DNA of 64,000 nt from Motiliproteus sp. SC1-56 (GCF_017309075.1 NZ_JAEMGS010000003.1:186001-250000); one strand, 5' to 3'; shown: positions 45,982-55,097, counted from the first letter of the stretch. The notes: a model not told the origin generated them from the letters alone. Program-made: numbers and translations.

Positions 45982-46515
45982 ATGAGTCTGCAGGATCAAC
46001 TGATGAAGGCGGGGCTGGTCGATAAGAAAAAGCTCCAGAACGCCAAGAAGGAAAAGCACAAAAACCGCAAGCAGCAGGGCAAAAAGCCGGGCCAGGATGA
46101 AGCCGAGGCGCTTCTGCGCAGCCAGCAGGCGAAGGCCGAAAAGGCCGAGCGGGACCGGGCGCTGAACCGGGAAAAGCAGGCCCTGGCCGAACGCAACGCC
46201 ATTGCCGCCCAGGTTCGCCAGTTGATCGAGAGCAACCGCCTGCGCGACAGCGACGGTGAAACCGCCTACAACTTCAGCGACGGGCGCCAGATCAAGCGAA
46301 TCTACATCAAGGACGAGCTGGTTACCCCCCTCAGCCGGGGCCAGCTGGCGATCGTACGCTTTGGCGAAGGCTATGCTCTGGTGCCGGCCAAGGTGGCAGA
46401 AAAGATCAGCCAGCGGGACAGCCAGAGCGTGGTGGTGCTGAACGAGCCGGAGGTTGCCCCGGACGAAGACGATCCTTACGCCGAGTACCAAATTCCCGAC
46501 GATCTGATGTGGTAA
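45982..46515 (+). CDS. yaiL: DUF2058 protein YaiL
   Basis: The 177-residue protein matches YaiL: MSLQDQLMKAGLVDKKKLQNAKKEKHKNRKQ at the start, a long Lys/Glu/Arg-rich helix (residues 45-80), and a compact C-terminal domain with YNFSDGRQIKRIYI and GQLAIVRFGEGYALVPAKVAEKI. It starts at ATG 45982, preceded by CGAGGAG. The family is annotated as nucleoprotein or polynucleotide-associated in E. coli, but its function is not known. The very basic N-terminus could bind nucleic acid. Confidence 0.92.
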   Translation: MSLQDQLMKAGLVDKKKLQNAKKEKHKNRKQQGKKPGQDEAEALLRSQQAKAEKAERDRALNREKQALAERNAIAAQVRQLIESNRLRDSDGETAYNFSDGRQIKRIYIKDELVTPLSRGQLAIVRFGEGYALVPAKVAEKISQRDSQSVVVLNEPEVAPDEDDPYAEYQIPDDLMW

Positions 46516-46528
46516 CCGGAGCCTGCCC

Positions 46529-46852
46529 ATGACCCTGGCCCCGACCGACCTGCTCTGGCTGTTGTTCGCCTTCGTGTTGCTGCAGTACTGGTGGAGCGCC
46601 AAGGGGGTCAAGGAGCTCGCCTACCAGGCCTGCCGCCGCTATTGCCGGGAGCTGGATCTGCAGCTGCTGGACGATACCCTGGTGCTGCGCGGTCTCTGGC
46701 TCAAGCGCGATCCCGGGGGCCGGCTGCGCTTCTGGCGCTCTTACCTGTTTGAGTTTTCCTCCACCGGGGACGAGCGTTACCGGGGCCGGGTGATCCTGCT
46801 GGGGCGGCGGATCGAGGGCATCCAGCTGGAGCCGCACAGAATGGGGCCTTGA
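46529..46852 (+). CDS. DUF3301 protein
   Basis: The 107-residue protein has one N-terminal membrane helix (TDLLWLLFAFVLLQYWWSAKGVKELAY) and a small cytoplasmic domain with CRRYCRELDLQLLDDTLVLRGLWLKRD and RRYLFEFSS-like FWRSYLFEFSSTGDERYRGRVILLGRR. These match DUF3301. The start is 13 bases after yaiL, so the two are likely co-transcribed. The function is unknown. Confidence 0.85.
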   Translation: MTLAPTDLLWLLFAFVLLQYWWSAKGVKELAYQACRRYCRELDLQLLDDTLVLRGLWLKRDPGGRLRFWRSYLFEFSSTGDERYRGRVILLGRRIEGIQLEPHRMGP

Positions 46853-47097
46853 TGCCCCATTCCCCCTGAAGCGCCGGATTACGTCACGGCCCCTGGCCCC
46901 TTTTCTGCCGGCCTCCGCCTTCCCCCGCGCCTAACCAAAGTCCCATGGGCAGCGCCAAGCGCCAGGTTCATAATGACCCGAACCCTAGAGCGCCAGATAG
47001 TAACGATGCCTAGCCCACCCCCCTTTTTCTTTTTCTTTGTCTTTGTCTTAGCCGCCCCCTGCCGGTTGCCCCGTGCCTGCTTTAACAGGGGCTGCCC
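46853..47097. other. 245-base intergenic region with pyrimidine tract
   Basis: No gene seen. On the plus strand it contains a 30-base C/T-only tract near 47019-47051 (CCCCCCTTTTTCTTTTTCTTTG..). This may sit in the leader of the following acetyltransferase gene. No clear promoter hexamers. Confidence 0.45.
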
Positions 47098-47613
47098 ATG
47101 CTGACCATTCGCCCCCTGGGCCAAAAAGACGCGCCCCTGCTGCAGCAACTGCGCCTAGCCAACGTGCGCCATGATCCCCACTGTTTCTGCACCAGCGCCG
47201 CCGAAGTGCAGCGTCAACCCCTGCTCGACTTCGAGCAGTTGATCGAGCGCTTCGCCCGGCTGCACGACGGCTGCCTCTGGGGCGCCTTTGGCCCCGGTGG
47301 GCAGTTGCTGGGCAGCCTGGCCCTGGAACGGCTGTACGGCGACTACCTCCGTCACAAGGCGCGGATATGGGGGTTGATGGTGGACCCCGGGCAACGGCGT
47401 AGGGCTGTCGCCAGCCAGCTCTGCCAACGGGCGATCCGCGAGGCGCAGGCCATGGACGGGGTGGAAAAGCTGGTGCTGGAGCTGACTGGGGAGGCGGTCG
47501 CGGCCATGCACCTCTACCGGGGCCTGGGATTTCGCATCGAAGGAGTGGAGCCGCTCTCGCTGAAGCAGCAGAACCGCTACCTGGACGAGATCCAGATGGG
47601 ACTCTACCTCTAA
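47098..47613 (+). CDS. GNAT family N-acetyltransferase
   Basis: This 171-residue protein has the GNAT plan: LTIRPLGQKDAPLLQQLRLAN at the N-terminus, LLGSLALERLYGD and KARIWGLMVDPGQRRRAVASQLCQRAIREAQ with the acetyl-CoA loop (normally Q/RxxGxG/A, here RRAVAS), and a late MHLYRGLGFRIEGVEP. It transfers an acetyl group from acetyl-CoA to an unknown amine. ATG 47098 is preceded by CAGGGGC. It is followed by the convergent SlyD-type gene. Confidence 0.88.
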   Translation: MLTIRPLGQKDAPLLQQLRLANVRHDPHCFCTSAAEVQRQPLLDFEQLIERFARLHDGCLWGAFGPGGQLLGSLALERLYGDYLRHKARIWGLMVDPGQRRRAVASQLCQRAIREAQAMDGVEKLVLELTGEAVAAMHLYRGLGFRIEGVEPLSLKQQNRYLDEIQMGLYL

Positions 47614-47697
47614 GTCAGGCAGAACCGGCGCGCATTCAAGAAGGGAGACGAAAGGTACAGCAAGGGGCGGCATAACCGCCGCCCCGGGGCTACGCCC

Positions 47698-48177
47698 TTA
47701 GTGGTTACAGCCCGCGCTGTGCACGTGACCGTGCGCCAGCTCGTCTTCTGAGGCTTCCCGGACGTCGGCCACTTCCACCTCGAAATTGAGGTTCTGACCT
47801 GCCAGGGGATGGTTACCGTCAACGGTGACCTGATCGCCTTCCACTTTGGTGACGACCACAGAAAGCTGGCCGTTGGCGGTGCTGGCCTGAAAACGCATGC
47901 CCTCGGCAATCTCCTCGACGCCGGTGAAGGCTTCCTTTGAAACCGTCTGCACCAGGTCCGGGTGCACCGGTCCGTAACCCTCTTCGGGGGCCACGGTCAC
48001 GCTCAGCTTATCCCCGGTGACCTTGCCGGTCAGGGCCGACTCCAGGCCGGGAATGATATTGCTGGCGCCGTGCAGGTAGGTTAACGGCTCACCCCCGCTG
48101 GACGAGTCGATCACCTCCCCCTGATCATCGGTGAGGGTATAGTGAATACTCGCTACTTTTTTGTCGGCAATCTGCAT
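47698..48177 (-). CDS. FKBP-type peptidyl-prolyl isomerase, SlyD-like
   Basis: The 159-residue protein has the SlyD-type FKBP with inserted flap: ADKKVASIHYTLTDDQGEVIDSS, PLTYLHGASNIIPGLESALTGK, GDKLSVTVAPEEGYGP, then the IF insertion with VSKEAFTGVEEIAEGMRF. The family's His-rich C-terminal tail is very short here (ELAHGHVHSAGCNH), which gives some nickel-binding potential. ATG 48177 is chosen with GGAG ahead. It helps protein folding in the cytoplasm. Confidence 0.93.
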   Translation of the reverse strand: MQIADKKVASIHYTLTDDQGEVIDSSSGGEPLTYLHGASNIIPGLESALTGKVTGDKLSVTVAPEEGYGPVHPDLVQTVSKEAFTGVEEIAEGMRFQASTANGQLSVVVTKVEGDQVTVDGNHPLAGQNLNFEVEVADVREASEDELAHGHVHSAGCNH

Positions 48178-48284
48178 GAAAGCTCCGCGTTGGTTGATGA
48201 GTGTGTGCGCAGGATAACGGCTTCGCCGCCCGGATGGTACCTTGACGCGCGAATCCATTGATCTGACTGCTCCCGGGGACGGCC

Positions 48285-48845
48285 TCAGTCCACCCAGCCC
48301 TGCCCAATGGCTTTGAGCGGCAGTTCCAGCCCCAGCTCGGGCACCTGCTGGCCGATCCAGGCCGGGAAGGTATTGCTGTTGGGGCCCGGCCAGACCCGGT
48401 ACTCATGGGCCCAGGGGTAGCTGCGTGCCGCGACGTCGATCGCCTCCACCAGTTCCCCGGCAGCCGCTCCACGTCGCTCCAGAAGCAGTTGCGGCCGCTC
48501 CCCAAACCAGTACCGGTCCGGGTGATCCTGCTCGATGCGCAACACCGGCAACCCGGCGCGCTGACGCCAGCCCACCACTTCATACACGGTGTAGCGCGGG
48601 GCGTTGCGGGCCTTGGTGGCGATCCAGGTGTGGATCGCAAACCAGCCGCGCCAGCCCCAGGCCGGGGCGCCATAGACCTGCACGACGGGTTCAGGAGTGG
48701 AAGCTGGATCCGGGGCGATGCCGGCGGGCTGGCGACTGGCGGTACGCCAGCTCCCCTGCGAACAGCCGACGAGCAGGGCGAGGATCACAATACCCGCCCC
48801 GAGGCGATAAATTGATCTGCTGTGCGTGGCGCCTGGACTCTGCAT
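48285..48845 (-). CDS. DUF3750 lipoprotein
   Basis: This 186-residue protein starts with a lipoprotein signal (LGAGIVILALLVGCSQGS; lipobox LVGC). The mature part has the DUF3750 signatures VVQVYGAPAWGWRGWFAIHTWIATK, YTVYEVVGWR, YWFGERPQLLLERRG and the near-invariant YRVWPGPNSNTFPAWIG. ATG 48845 is chosen because the signal begins there. The envelope location is inferred; the His and Asn residues in HTWIA and GPNSNTF suggest an enzyme, but the reaction is unknown. Confidence 0.85.
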   Translation of the reverse strand: MQSPGATHSRSIYRLGAGIVILALLVGCSQGSWRTASRQPAGIAPDPASTPEPVVQVYGAPAWGWRGWFAIHTWIATKARNAPRYTVYEVVGWRQRAGLPVLRIEQDHPDRYWFGERPQLLLERRGAAAGELVEAIDVAARSYPWAHEYRVWPGPNSNTFPAWIGQQVPELGLELPLKAIGQGWVD

Positions 48846-48905
48846 TGCTGACTCCGACACCCGTGCCGGTCTCAAGTTCCCCCGGCCCTGACTACACTGA
48901 AAAGC

Positions 48906-49565
48906 GTGGAGAATCGTCACTGCCGACAAATGCTCGAGGAGATCGCCAGCGAGGTCCGCGAAACCGCGCACCTGATCGGCCGGGCGCGGCTCAGCGATGC
49001 GGTGATGGAGGCCATGGCCCAGGTTCCCCGGGAGGCCTTTGTCAGTCCCGACCTGAGGAGGGAAGCCTACGCCAACTACCCCCTGCCCATCGACCACGGG
49101 CAGACCATCTCGCAGCCCTACATGGTGGCCCTGATGACAGACCTGCTGGAGCCGCGGCCGCAGCACCGGGTACTGGAGGTGGGTACGGGCTGCGGTTACC
49201 AGTCGGCGGTTCTCTCTCTGCTGGTTGAGCGGGTGGTGAGCCTAGAGGTAATCAAGGCGCTGGCCACTTCCGCACGGGCGCGGCTGGCGCGGCTTGGCTA
49301 CGGCAATGTCGAGGTTATCCACGCCGACGGGGGCGGCGGCTGGCCCGAGCTGGCCCCCTACGACGGCATTATCGTCACCGCCGCCCCGACGGAAATCCCT
49401 CCGGCGCTCATCGAACAGCTGGCGGACGACGGGCGATTGGTGATTCCGGTTGGCGGGCAATACAGCACCCAGCAACTGCTGCGGGTCACCAAGGGGGGCG
49501 ACGGCACGGTAAAGGTCGACACGCTGCTGCCGGTACGCTTTGTGCCACTGACCGGGGACGCCTGA
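48906..49565 (+). CDS. pcm: Protein-L-isoaspartate O-methyltransferase
   Basis: The 219-residue enzyme has VPREAFVSPDLRREAYANYPLPIDHGQTISQPYMVALMTDLL and the SAM motif VLEVGTGCGYQSAVLSLL. It methylates isoaspartyl residues in damaged proteins so they can be repaired. The start is uncertain: GTG 48906 is used, but an ATG at 48930 is possible; neither has a strong ribosome site. It is not next to surE or rpoS, its usual partners. Divergent from the DUF3750 gene. Confidence 0.92.
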   Translation: MENRHCRQMLEEIASEVRETAHLIGRARLSDAVMEAMAQVPREAFVSPDLRREAYANYPLPIDHGQTISQPYMVALMTDLLEPRPQHRVLEVGTGCGYQSAVLSLLVERVVSLEVIKALATSARARLARLGYGNVEVIHADGGGGWPELAPYDGIIVTAAPTEIPPALIEQLADDGRLVIPVGGQYSTQQLLRVTKGGDGTVKVDTLLPVRFVPLTGDA

Positions 49566-49638
49566 CCCGGAGCGACGAAGGTTGCCCGAACGAGAACCGG
49601 TCGCTAAGATGCGCCCCTTGTTGTTGAGGTCTCTTTTT

Positions 49639-50529
49639 ATGCTCGATTCGACGCGCAATAGCACCAACCGTCAGCAGATCTTCGCCGACCTGGGGCTGTT
49701 GCCCTTCCTGGAGAAGCGCGAGACGGTGCAGATCGGCAATCTGCCGCTGCACTACGAACTCTATCCCCACGCCAGTGACGCCCCGACGCTGCTGTTCATT
49801 CCCGGCATCGGTACCTACAGCGAGCTCTACTGCGAGTTGCTGGCACGGCTGAGCGACCAGGGCTTCAACGTGGTGGGCGTGGACCTTCGCGGCCACGGCT
49901 ACTCCGGCGGCCCCCGCGGGCGTTACCGGGTTGAGCAGGTGATCGCGGATCTGCAGCAGGTGATGAACCACCTGGAAGCCCGTTTCAGCGGCCCCTTCGG
50001 GCTCTTCGGCTGCTCGCTGGGCGCGCGCCTCGGGCTGGCCCTGGCCGAGGTCGATCCGCGCATTCGAGCGCTGCTCTGTCATACCCTCTTTCTGGCGGAG
50101 ATGCCGCCGGACATGTGGCACAGCCTGGGCTGGTCCTGGCTCTCGCTGAGCGGCGTGTTTATGCCGGATTTTAAAGTCAGCTTTCGCAGTTTTGTCGATG
50201 TCGAGGACATGCTGGCCACCAACCCCATGGGCCGCTACGCCAGCACCGACCCGCTGCTGGTCTGGGATTACCCCCTGAGCACCCTGCGTAGCGTCTACTC
50301 CTACCCCAGCGGCATCCTAAAAAGTCCGCTGGAGATTCCCAGCGCCATCATGATCGGCGACCGGGACGACGTGATCCGGGTGGAGTATGCCCGTGATCTG
50401 GCCGCCAGAAGCGCCCAGCCCTTCGACCTGCTGGAAATCGAAAACGCCGGCCACATGCTTCCCTTCGAACACCTGGAGGCGACCCTGGAAACCAGCAGCG
50501 ACTGGTTTGCCCGAGCCCTGGGCCGGTAA
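49639..50529 (+). CDS. Alpha/beta hydrolase
   Basis: This 296-residue protein is an alpha/beta hydrolase with an oxyanion loop (LLFIPGIGTYSELYCELLARL), VVGVDLRGHGYSGGPRGRY, nucleophile Ser126 in FGCSLGARLG, a late Asp in IGDRDDVIR, and His in ENAGHMLPFE. It resembles the serine-aminopeptidase/monoglyceride-lipase group. ATG 49639 has GAGGT ahead; the upstream open frame is ignored. No signal peptide, so it acts in the cytoplasm. The substrate is unknown. Confidence 0.88.
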   Translation: MLDSTRNSTNRQQIFADLGLLPFLEKRETVQIGNLPLHYELYPHASDAPTLLFIPGIGTYSELYCELLARLSDQGFNVVGVDLRGHGYSGGPRGRYRVEQVIADLQQVMNHLEARFSGPFGLFGCSLGARLGLALAEVDPRIRALLCHTLFLAEMPPDMWHSLGWSWLSLSGVFMPDFKVSFRSFVDVEDMLATNPMGRYASTDPLLVWDYPLSTLRSVYSYPSGILKSPLEIPSAIMIGDRDDVIRVEYARDLAARSAQPFDLLEIENAGHMLPFEHLEATLETSSDWFARALGR

Positions 50530-50613
50530 CCGCGTCGGCGTAAGTGCGGGGATACCCTTCGCCCCGCTCCCTCCCCGTCCTCGCTCGGCCTTCTTCTTTA
50601 ACTCAATTACCGG

Positions 50614-51195
50614 TTAGTTGGGGAATTTAGAGATCGCCTCAGCGGCAATTTTTTCGATCATCCCCGCCGTATCCTGCTCATCGACCACGGTCTGGACTTT
50701 CGCCTGCCAGACCAGCTCTTTGGACTTAGCATCGAGAAAGTCGACCACCAGGGTGCCCTCTTTATATTCGATGGTCTGAGTTTCCACCGTCCGGGTGCTG
50801 CTATCCGGAACCCGGTTGTTCCAGCGCCGGTCGTAGTCACGTGAGCGGGGATCGGAATAGTAGGCATAACGCCCCCGGTCGCCCCAGTAGTCGCTGGTTT
50901 CAACCATGCGCTGGGTCGAGCGATCCTGTGAGCTGCCATAGAAACTGATCAGAAAGTCCGGGTTACTGCTGGACTTACTCACCCCCTTGGCTTGCAATTC
51001 GCGCTCAACCGCAAACTTGAACTGTTTGATTAGCAGCGCTTTCTCTTCCGATAGCTGCGACTCTTTTTCTGGCAACCAGTCGTAGGTTCGGTAGCTGCTC
51101 AGGTCGACAGTCGGGTCAGACTGGGTATTGACCGACATCGGCTGACAAGCAGCCAGTAACAGCCAAGAGCCCAATACCATTAGATAGCTACGCAT
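50614..51195 (-). CDS. DUF4136 lipoprotein
   Basis: The 193-residue protein has a lipoprotein signal (MRSYLMVLGSWLLLAACQP; lipobox LAAC) and the DUF4136 pattern: a strand after SYRTYDWLPE, a helix (ALLIKQFKFAVERELQAKG), DFLISFYG and a C-terminal GTLVVDFLDAKSKELVWQAK ending in a helix. A Tyr/Arg-rich loop (WGDRGRYAYYSDPRSRDYDRRW) fills the middle. It should be anchored in the outer membrane. Function unknown. Confidence 0.88.
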   Translation of the reverse strand: MRSYLMVLGSWLLLAACQPMSVNTQSDPTVDLSSYRTYDWLPEKESQLSEEKALLIKQFKFAVERELQAKGVSKSSSNPDFLISFYGSSQDRSTQRMVETSDYWGDRGRYAYYSDPRSRDYDRRWNNRVPDSSTRTVETQTIEYKEGTLVVDFLDAKSKELVWQAKVQTVVDEQDTAGMIEKIAAEAISKFPN

Positions 51196-51491
51196 AACAG
51201 CATCCCTCTATTATTTATCCGTTGGTTGAAATCTAGTTCAAGCCAGCGCGTTTGCAGCCAACAGCCTGAAACTTTAAAAAAGTCACTCAATCAAGGGAAT
51301 TTTGCGGACATGTCGACTCGCCTCATCGCATCGACAGCGCCTTTTCAGCGACCGGTATCGGGCCGGTTATGGGCTATCTTTAATCTGGTCACTTTTTCTT
51401 AAAACGCAGTCAGGATAGGGGTGATGTTGTAGCCAGTTTCCGGCGTGCTTTTCCTCCTGCTTTACCCGTCTTTACCCAGGAGGAGCCCATC
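51196..51491. other. 296-base divergent intergenic region before the porin
   Basis: It separates the DUF4136 lipoprotein (minus) from the porin (plus). It is AT-richer than its neighbours near 51270-51310 and 51376-51405, as expected for promoters. A short stem (ACCGG/CCGGT, 51351-51367) lies near the middle. I see no gene. Confidence 0.45.
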
Positions 51492-52697
51492 ATGCGCACC
51501 CTCAAAGTTCCCGCCTCCTTGCCACTTTCCATCGCCAGTTGCGCCCTGTTATCCCTCACCCTGTCCCCGCCAACACTGGCCGAAGACTTCGGCCAGGCGA
51601 TGCGCGACAGCAAGTTAAACCTGATGCTGCGCTACCGGTTTGAAACCGTCGACCAGGACGGTTTCAGCAAAGATGCCGACGCGTCGACCTTGAAGACCCG
51701 TGTTTCGCTGACCACCGGCCGGTTTTACAACGTCAGCGCCACGGTGGAGATCGACGATGTCACGACGATCGGCCCCGACGATTACAACGACGGCTCCGGC
51801 TTCGGTAAAACCGAATACCCGGTGGTGGCCGACCCGGAGGGAACCGATTTCAACCAGCTCAGCCTGAGTTATCACAGCGACGGCTTTACCGGCACCCTCG
51901 GCCGGCAGCGCATCAACCTCAATGACCAACGTTTTTTGGGAGGTGCAGCCTGGCGACAGAACGAGCAGACCTACGAAGGGTTGCGGCTAAAAATCTCGCC
52001 AAGGCAGAAACTGGAGCTGGACCTTACCTACTTTGACCGGGTCAACCGCTTCTTCGGACCGGACAGCACCCGCAACAGTTTCAATGGCGACTTCTTCGCC
52101 CTCAACGCGGCCTACAAGTACGACGAACAGCACCGGGTCGCCGCCTACCTGTACGATCTGGATTTCGACAAGGCCGTGAGCTCATCCAGCACGTCTTACG
52201 GTTTCATCTACGACGGTCAGTACGACAATTTTGGCATCAAGGCGGCGCTCGCCCTGCAGGAAGACCGCGGCGACAACCCCGACAACTACCGAGCCGAATA
52301 CGTGATGCTCGAAGCCGCCACCCGGGCGGGGCCCGTAGGGCTGGCCGCCGGCTACGAGCAGCTTGGCAGCGACAACGGCGTGAGTTTCCAGACACCGCTG
52401 GGCACCCTGCACAAGTGGCAGGGCTTTGCCGACAAGTTCCTAACCACCCCGGCAGACGGGATCAAAGATCTGTATTTCAAGGTCAGTGGCGACGCCCTGG
52501 GGGTCAAACTGGCGGCCATTTACCATGAATTCTCGGCGGAAAGGGGCAGCAGCGACTACGGCTCGGAGCTCGACCTGGTCGCCAGTTACGTCTTTAACGA
52601 GTGGTTCAGCGGCACCCTGAAATACGCCGATTACAACGCCGATGACTTTGCCACCGATACTGAAAAGTTCTGGGCCATGGTGACGTTCCAGTTCTAG
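51492..52697 (+). CDS. Outer-membrane beta-barrel porin-like protein
   Basis: This 401-residue protein has a signal peptide (ASLPLSIASCALLSLTLSPPTLA) and then alternating amphipathic strands typical of a beta-barrel: LNLMLRYRFETVDQDG, LKTRVSLTTGRFYNVSATVEID, LGRQRINLNDQRFLGG and GIKAALALQED. It ends in MVTFQF, a terminal Phe as recognised by the BAM complex. GRQRI and the WRQNEQTYEG stretch resemble the alginate-export/long porin group. AGGAGGAG precedes ATG 51492. What passes the pore is unknown. It is monocistronic. Confidence 0.85.
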   Translation: MRTLKVPASLPLSIASCALLSLTLSPPTLAEDFGQAMRDSKLNLMLRYRFETVDQDGFSKDADASTLKTRVSLTTGRFYNVSATVEIDDVTTIGPDDYNDGSGFGKTEYPVVADPEGTDFNQLSLSYHSDGFTGTLGRQRINLNDQRFLGGAAWRQNEQTYEGLRLKISPRQKLELDLTYFDRVNRFFGPDSTRNSFNGDFFALNAAYKYDEQHRVAAYLYDLDFDKAVSSSSTSYGFIYDGQYDNFGIKAALALQEDRGDNPDNYRAEYVMLEAATRAGPVGLAAGYEQLGSDNGVSFQTPLGTLHKWQGFADKFLTTPADGIKDLYFKVSGDALGVKLAAIYHEFSAERGSSDYGSELDLVASYVFNEWFSGTLKYADYNADDFATDTEKFWAMVTFQF

Positions 52698-53090
52698 GCC
52701 GGTTCGCCCCCTACGCGAGGGCCGACGACCGGTTAAGTTGAACATCGCCGCAAACCAGGGGTCGTCGGCGGGTGCGGAGGCTAGGAGACGGTGGATCTGT
52801 CTCAAGGGTGAGGCAGTAACAGGGGGGCCAGATACGAGAAGGGCGCCAAGCATCCTGCCAGCGCCCCTCCGTGTCCTTCTCTGGTGAGCAGTGGGTAAGC
52901 TATAAATCCCTCATAGCGGCTAGATCCCTCTATTACCCCGTGCTCGCGAGCCATTATGCCCAGCCCCCCGAGGGGCAGATATAGGAAAAATTCCTAAATT
53001 TCTTCATCCTACGAAGGCTTGCCTAGGCCGCAAGCCTTGCCAGCCAGTTTCTGTCTCCATAAGCTATGCCAAACTCATAAGGAGACTCCG
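52698..53090. other. 393-base intergenic region with three inverted repeats
   Basis: No gene seen. A nested hairpin (GGGCGC 52841-52846 with GCGCCC 52861-52866, extended by GAGAAGG/CCTTCTC) may end porin transcription. A 15-bp palindrome TAGGAA-AAA-TTCCTA lies at 52982-52996. A hairpin AAGGCTTGC-N7-GCAAGCCTT at 53014-53038 sits 53 bases before the diguanylate cyclase start. I do not recognise a c-di-GMP riboswitch. Confidence 0.6.
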
Positions 53091-54287
53091 GTGACCGAGC
53101 TGTTTCGGCCCCTAAACGCCCTGCTTTTCCCCCTGGCGCTGACGCTGCTCAGCTTGGCGCTGCTGCCCGGGCTTCCGCCCTTGCCTGCGCCCTGGCCCCA
53201 GGCCCTGCCCTGGCTGCCTCTTTTTCTCGGCGTCCCCATGTTGCTACTGGCCTGGCACTTCAACAACAGCCGCGCTCTGCTGGCCTGCCTGTTAGCGCTG
53301 CTAGGCTACACGCTGGCGCTTCAGCCTTCACTGTCGACGCCGCTGCTGAAGACGCTGGTCCTGCTGTTGCTGCCGCTCAATCTGCTCCTGATCAGCATCT
53401 ACCGGGAGCGCGGTATCCTGAGCCCTCCCGGGCTGCTCCGTTTTGCCCTGGTGCTTGCCCAGGGCGGGCTGGTGCTCTGGGCGAGCAACACCCCGCCCCC
53501 TTGGCTACACCATTGGCTGTACCCCCAGTGGGGCGAGAGAATCGTCGCTTGGAGCGGCTTGCCCGCCCCGGTGCTGGCCACCCTGGCCCTGGGTGCCCTG
53601 ATCCTGCTGGTGCGGGCCTGGCGGTCGCCGGGCGGTCTGCATGGTTACCTGCTGGCCACCCTGGTACTCAGCGCATGGCCCTTGGCGAATGGGCTTGAGG
53701 GGCGGGAAAACCACCTGCTGATCAGCCTCACGTTGGCCCTATGGCTGCTGGCGCTCCTTAAACGCAGCCACGAGATGGCCTACATTGACGAGCTCACTGG
53801 CTTGCCCGGGCGCCGGGCTCTAGAGGAAGCGCGGCTCAGGCTCGGGCGCAAGCACAGCGTGGCCATGCTCGATGTCGACCATTTCAAAGCGTTCAACGAC
53901 CGCTACGGGCACGATGTCGGCGACCAGGTGCTCAAACTGGTCGCCTCCCGCCTGGCGCGGGTCCGTCCCGGCAAGGCCTATCGCTACGGGGGCGAAGAGT
54001 TCTGCATTCTGTTTCCCCGGCGCCGCGCCCGGGACGTGCTGGAGCCGCTGGAGCGGGTGCGCCAGTCCGTGGCCGACGCAGAGCTTCAACTTCGTGGCCC
54101 CGACCGCCCCAGAAAAAGCCGCGATGGCAAGAAGCAGCGTGGGCAAAGGCAAGGCGCGCGACGCACGGTATCGGTAACCATCAGCATCGGCGTCGCCGAG
54201 GCCCGCCCCCGCCAGGACAGCGTCAAGCAGGCGGACCAGGCGCTCTACCGGGCGAAGAAACAGGGCCGCAACCGGGTCTGTTTATAA
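53091..54287 (+). CDS. Membrane-bound diguanylate cyclase (GGDEF)
   Basis: The 398-residue protein has about six N-terminal membrane helices (residues 8-220, very Leu-rich) and a C-terminal GGDEF domain starting at MAYIDELTGLPGRRALEE. The active loop is GGEEF (300-304), preceded by LDVDHFKAFNDRYGHDVGDQVL. The inhibitory I-site RxxD is missing: the residues ahead of RYGGEEF are VRPGKAY. An Arg/Lys-rich insertion (RPRKSRDGKKQRGQRQGARR) precedes the last strand. GTG 53091 is chosen with AAGGAG ahead. It makes c-di-GMP, with sensing probably by the membrane part. Confidence 0.9.
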   Translation: MTELFRPLNALLFPLALTLLSLALLPGLPPLPAPWPQALPWLPLFLGVPMLLLAWHFNNSRALLACLLALLGYTLALQPSLSTPLLKTLVLLLLPLNLLLISIYRERGILSPPGLLRFALVLAQGGLVLWASNTPPPWLHHWLYPQWGERIVAWSGLPAPVLATLALGALILLVRAWRSPGGLHGYLLATLVLSAWPLANGLEGRENHLLISLTLALWLLALLKRSHEMAYIDELTGLPGRRALEEARLRLGRKHSVAMLDVDHFKAFNDRYGHDVGDQVLKLVASRLARVRPGKAYRYGGEEFCILFPRRRARDVLEPLERVRQSVADAELQLRGPDRPRKSRDGKKQRGQRQGARRTVSVTISIGVAEARPRQDSVKQADQALYRAKKQGRNRVCL

Positions 54288-54314
54288 CCCGACGCCGCGA
54301 GCTTTTCGGAGCTA

Positions 54315-54914
54315 TCAAGCCCGCTGGCACTTCAGGATTTCGTAGGCCTGCCGGATTCGGGAGAAGGCCACAGGATCCCCGCCCCGGTCGGGGTGCAGGC
54401 GGGCGGCCAGGCGGCGGTACGCCTGCTGGATCTCGCGCCAGGACGCCCCCGTTGACAGGGACAGGGTTTGCAGCGCAACCTCACGCTGCGCCTGTCCCTG
54501 GGGGAAGCGTTGCCAGAACCCCCGCAACAACTGGCGTACCTCGTCACCGCTGGTCTCAAGCCAGTGCTCCATGTCGAGGTAATAATCACGCAGGGCGCCT
54601 TGGCTGGCATCGGCATCCAAAGCCTGCACGGTGACCGCCGGGAGCGGTCGCAACCGTATCGAGAGCGGACACACCTGCAATTGGAATCCGTCCTCGAGCA
54701 GCGATTGCTGCAGGCGGTAGAGGGCGTTCATCACCAGGAAGTGGGTGCGAAACAGTGCCAGATCCGGATCCGCAGTGGCAGCTGGCAACGGAGCCCCCTT
54801 GTCCTTGAGGGACTGAATTAATTCGTACTCGGTGATCCCCTCCGGCGTCTCTAGAATAAGCGGCAGAATCAGCGCGGTCAGGGGGTTTTCGATCAATGGA
54901 GTGGAAGCAGGCAT
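54315..54914 (-). CDS. DnaJ-related protein with C-terminal J domain
   Basis: This 199-residue protein has a DNA-J-related N-terminal domain (NPLTALILPLILETPEGITEYELIQSLKD, FRTHFLVMNALYRLQQSLL) and a C-terminal J domain with the HPD motif (LAARLHPDRGGDPVAFSRIRQAYEIL). J proteins stimulate DnaK-type chaperones. Having the J domain last is typical for this family. The client is unknown. It converges on the diguanylate cyclase gene. Confidence 0.9.
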   Translation of the reverse strand: MPASTPLIENPLTALILPLILETPEGITEYELIQSLKDKGAPLPAATADPDLALFRTHFLVMNALYRLQQSLLEDGFQLQVCPLSIRLRPLPAVTVQALDADASQGALRDYYLDMEHWLETSGDEVRQLLRGFWQRFPQGQAQREVALQTLSLSTGASWREIQQAYRRLAARLHPDRGGDPVAFSRIRQAYEILKCQRA

Positions 54915-55097
54915 CAGCCTATCCTAAAAACCCGGCCCAGCGGGGGTCAACTCGCGGGCAACAAACAGCAGCCAGTCCAGCCCTGAGCTAGTCTTAAACT
55001 CGAAGATTCAGGCTACAAACAGCGGGCACATCGATCCTCTGCCAGGGGCGCGCCGGCTGCTTTGATCCGCTCGGGAACCCAAGGCAAGGAGCCCGCT

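Noticed and set aside
52698-53090. c-di-GMP riboswitch before the diguanylate cyclase
   Set aside because: Stems are present but the conserved loop bases and two-helix junction of GEMM elements are not seen.
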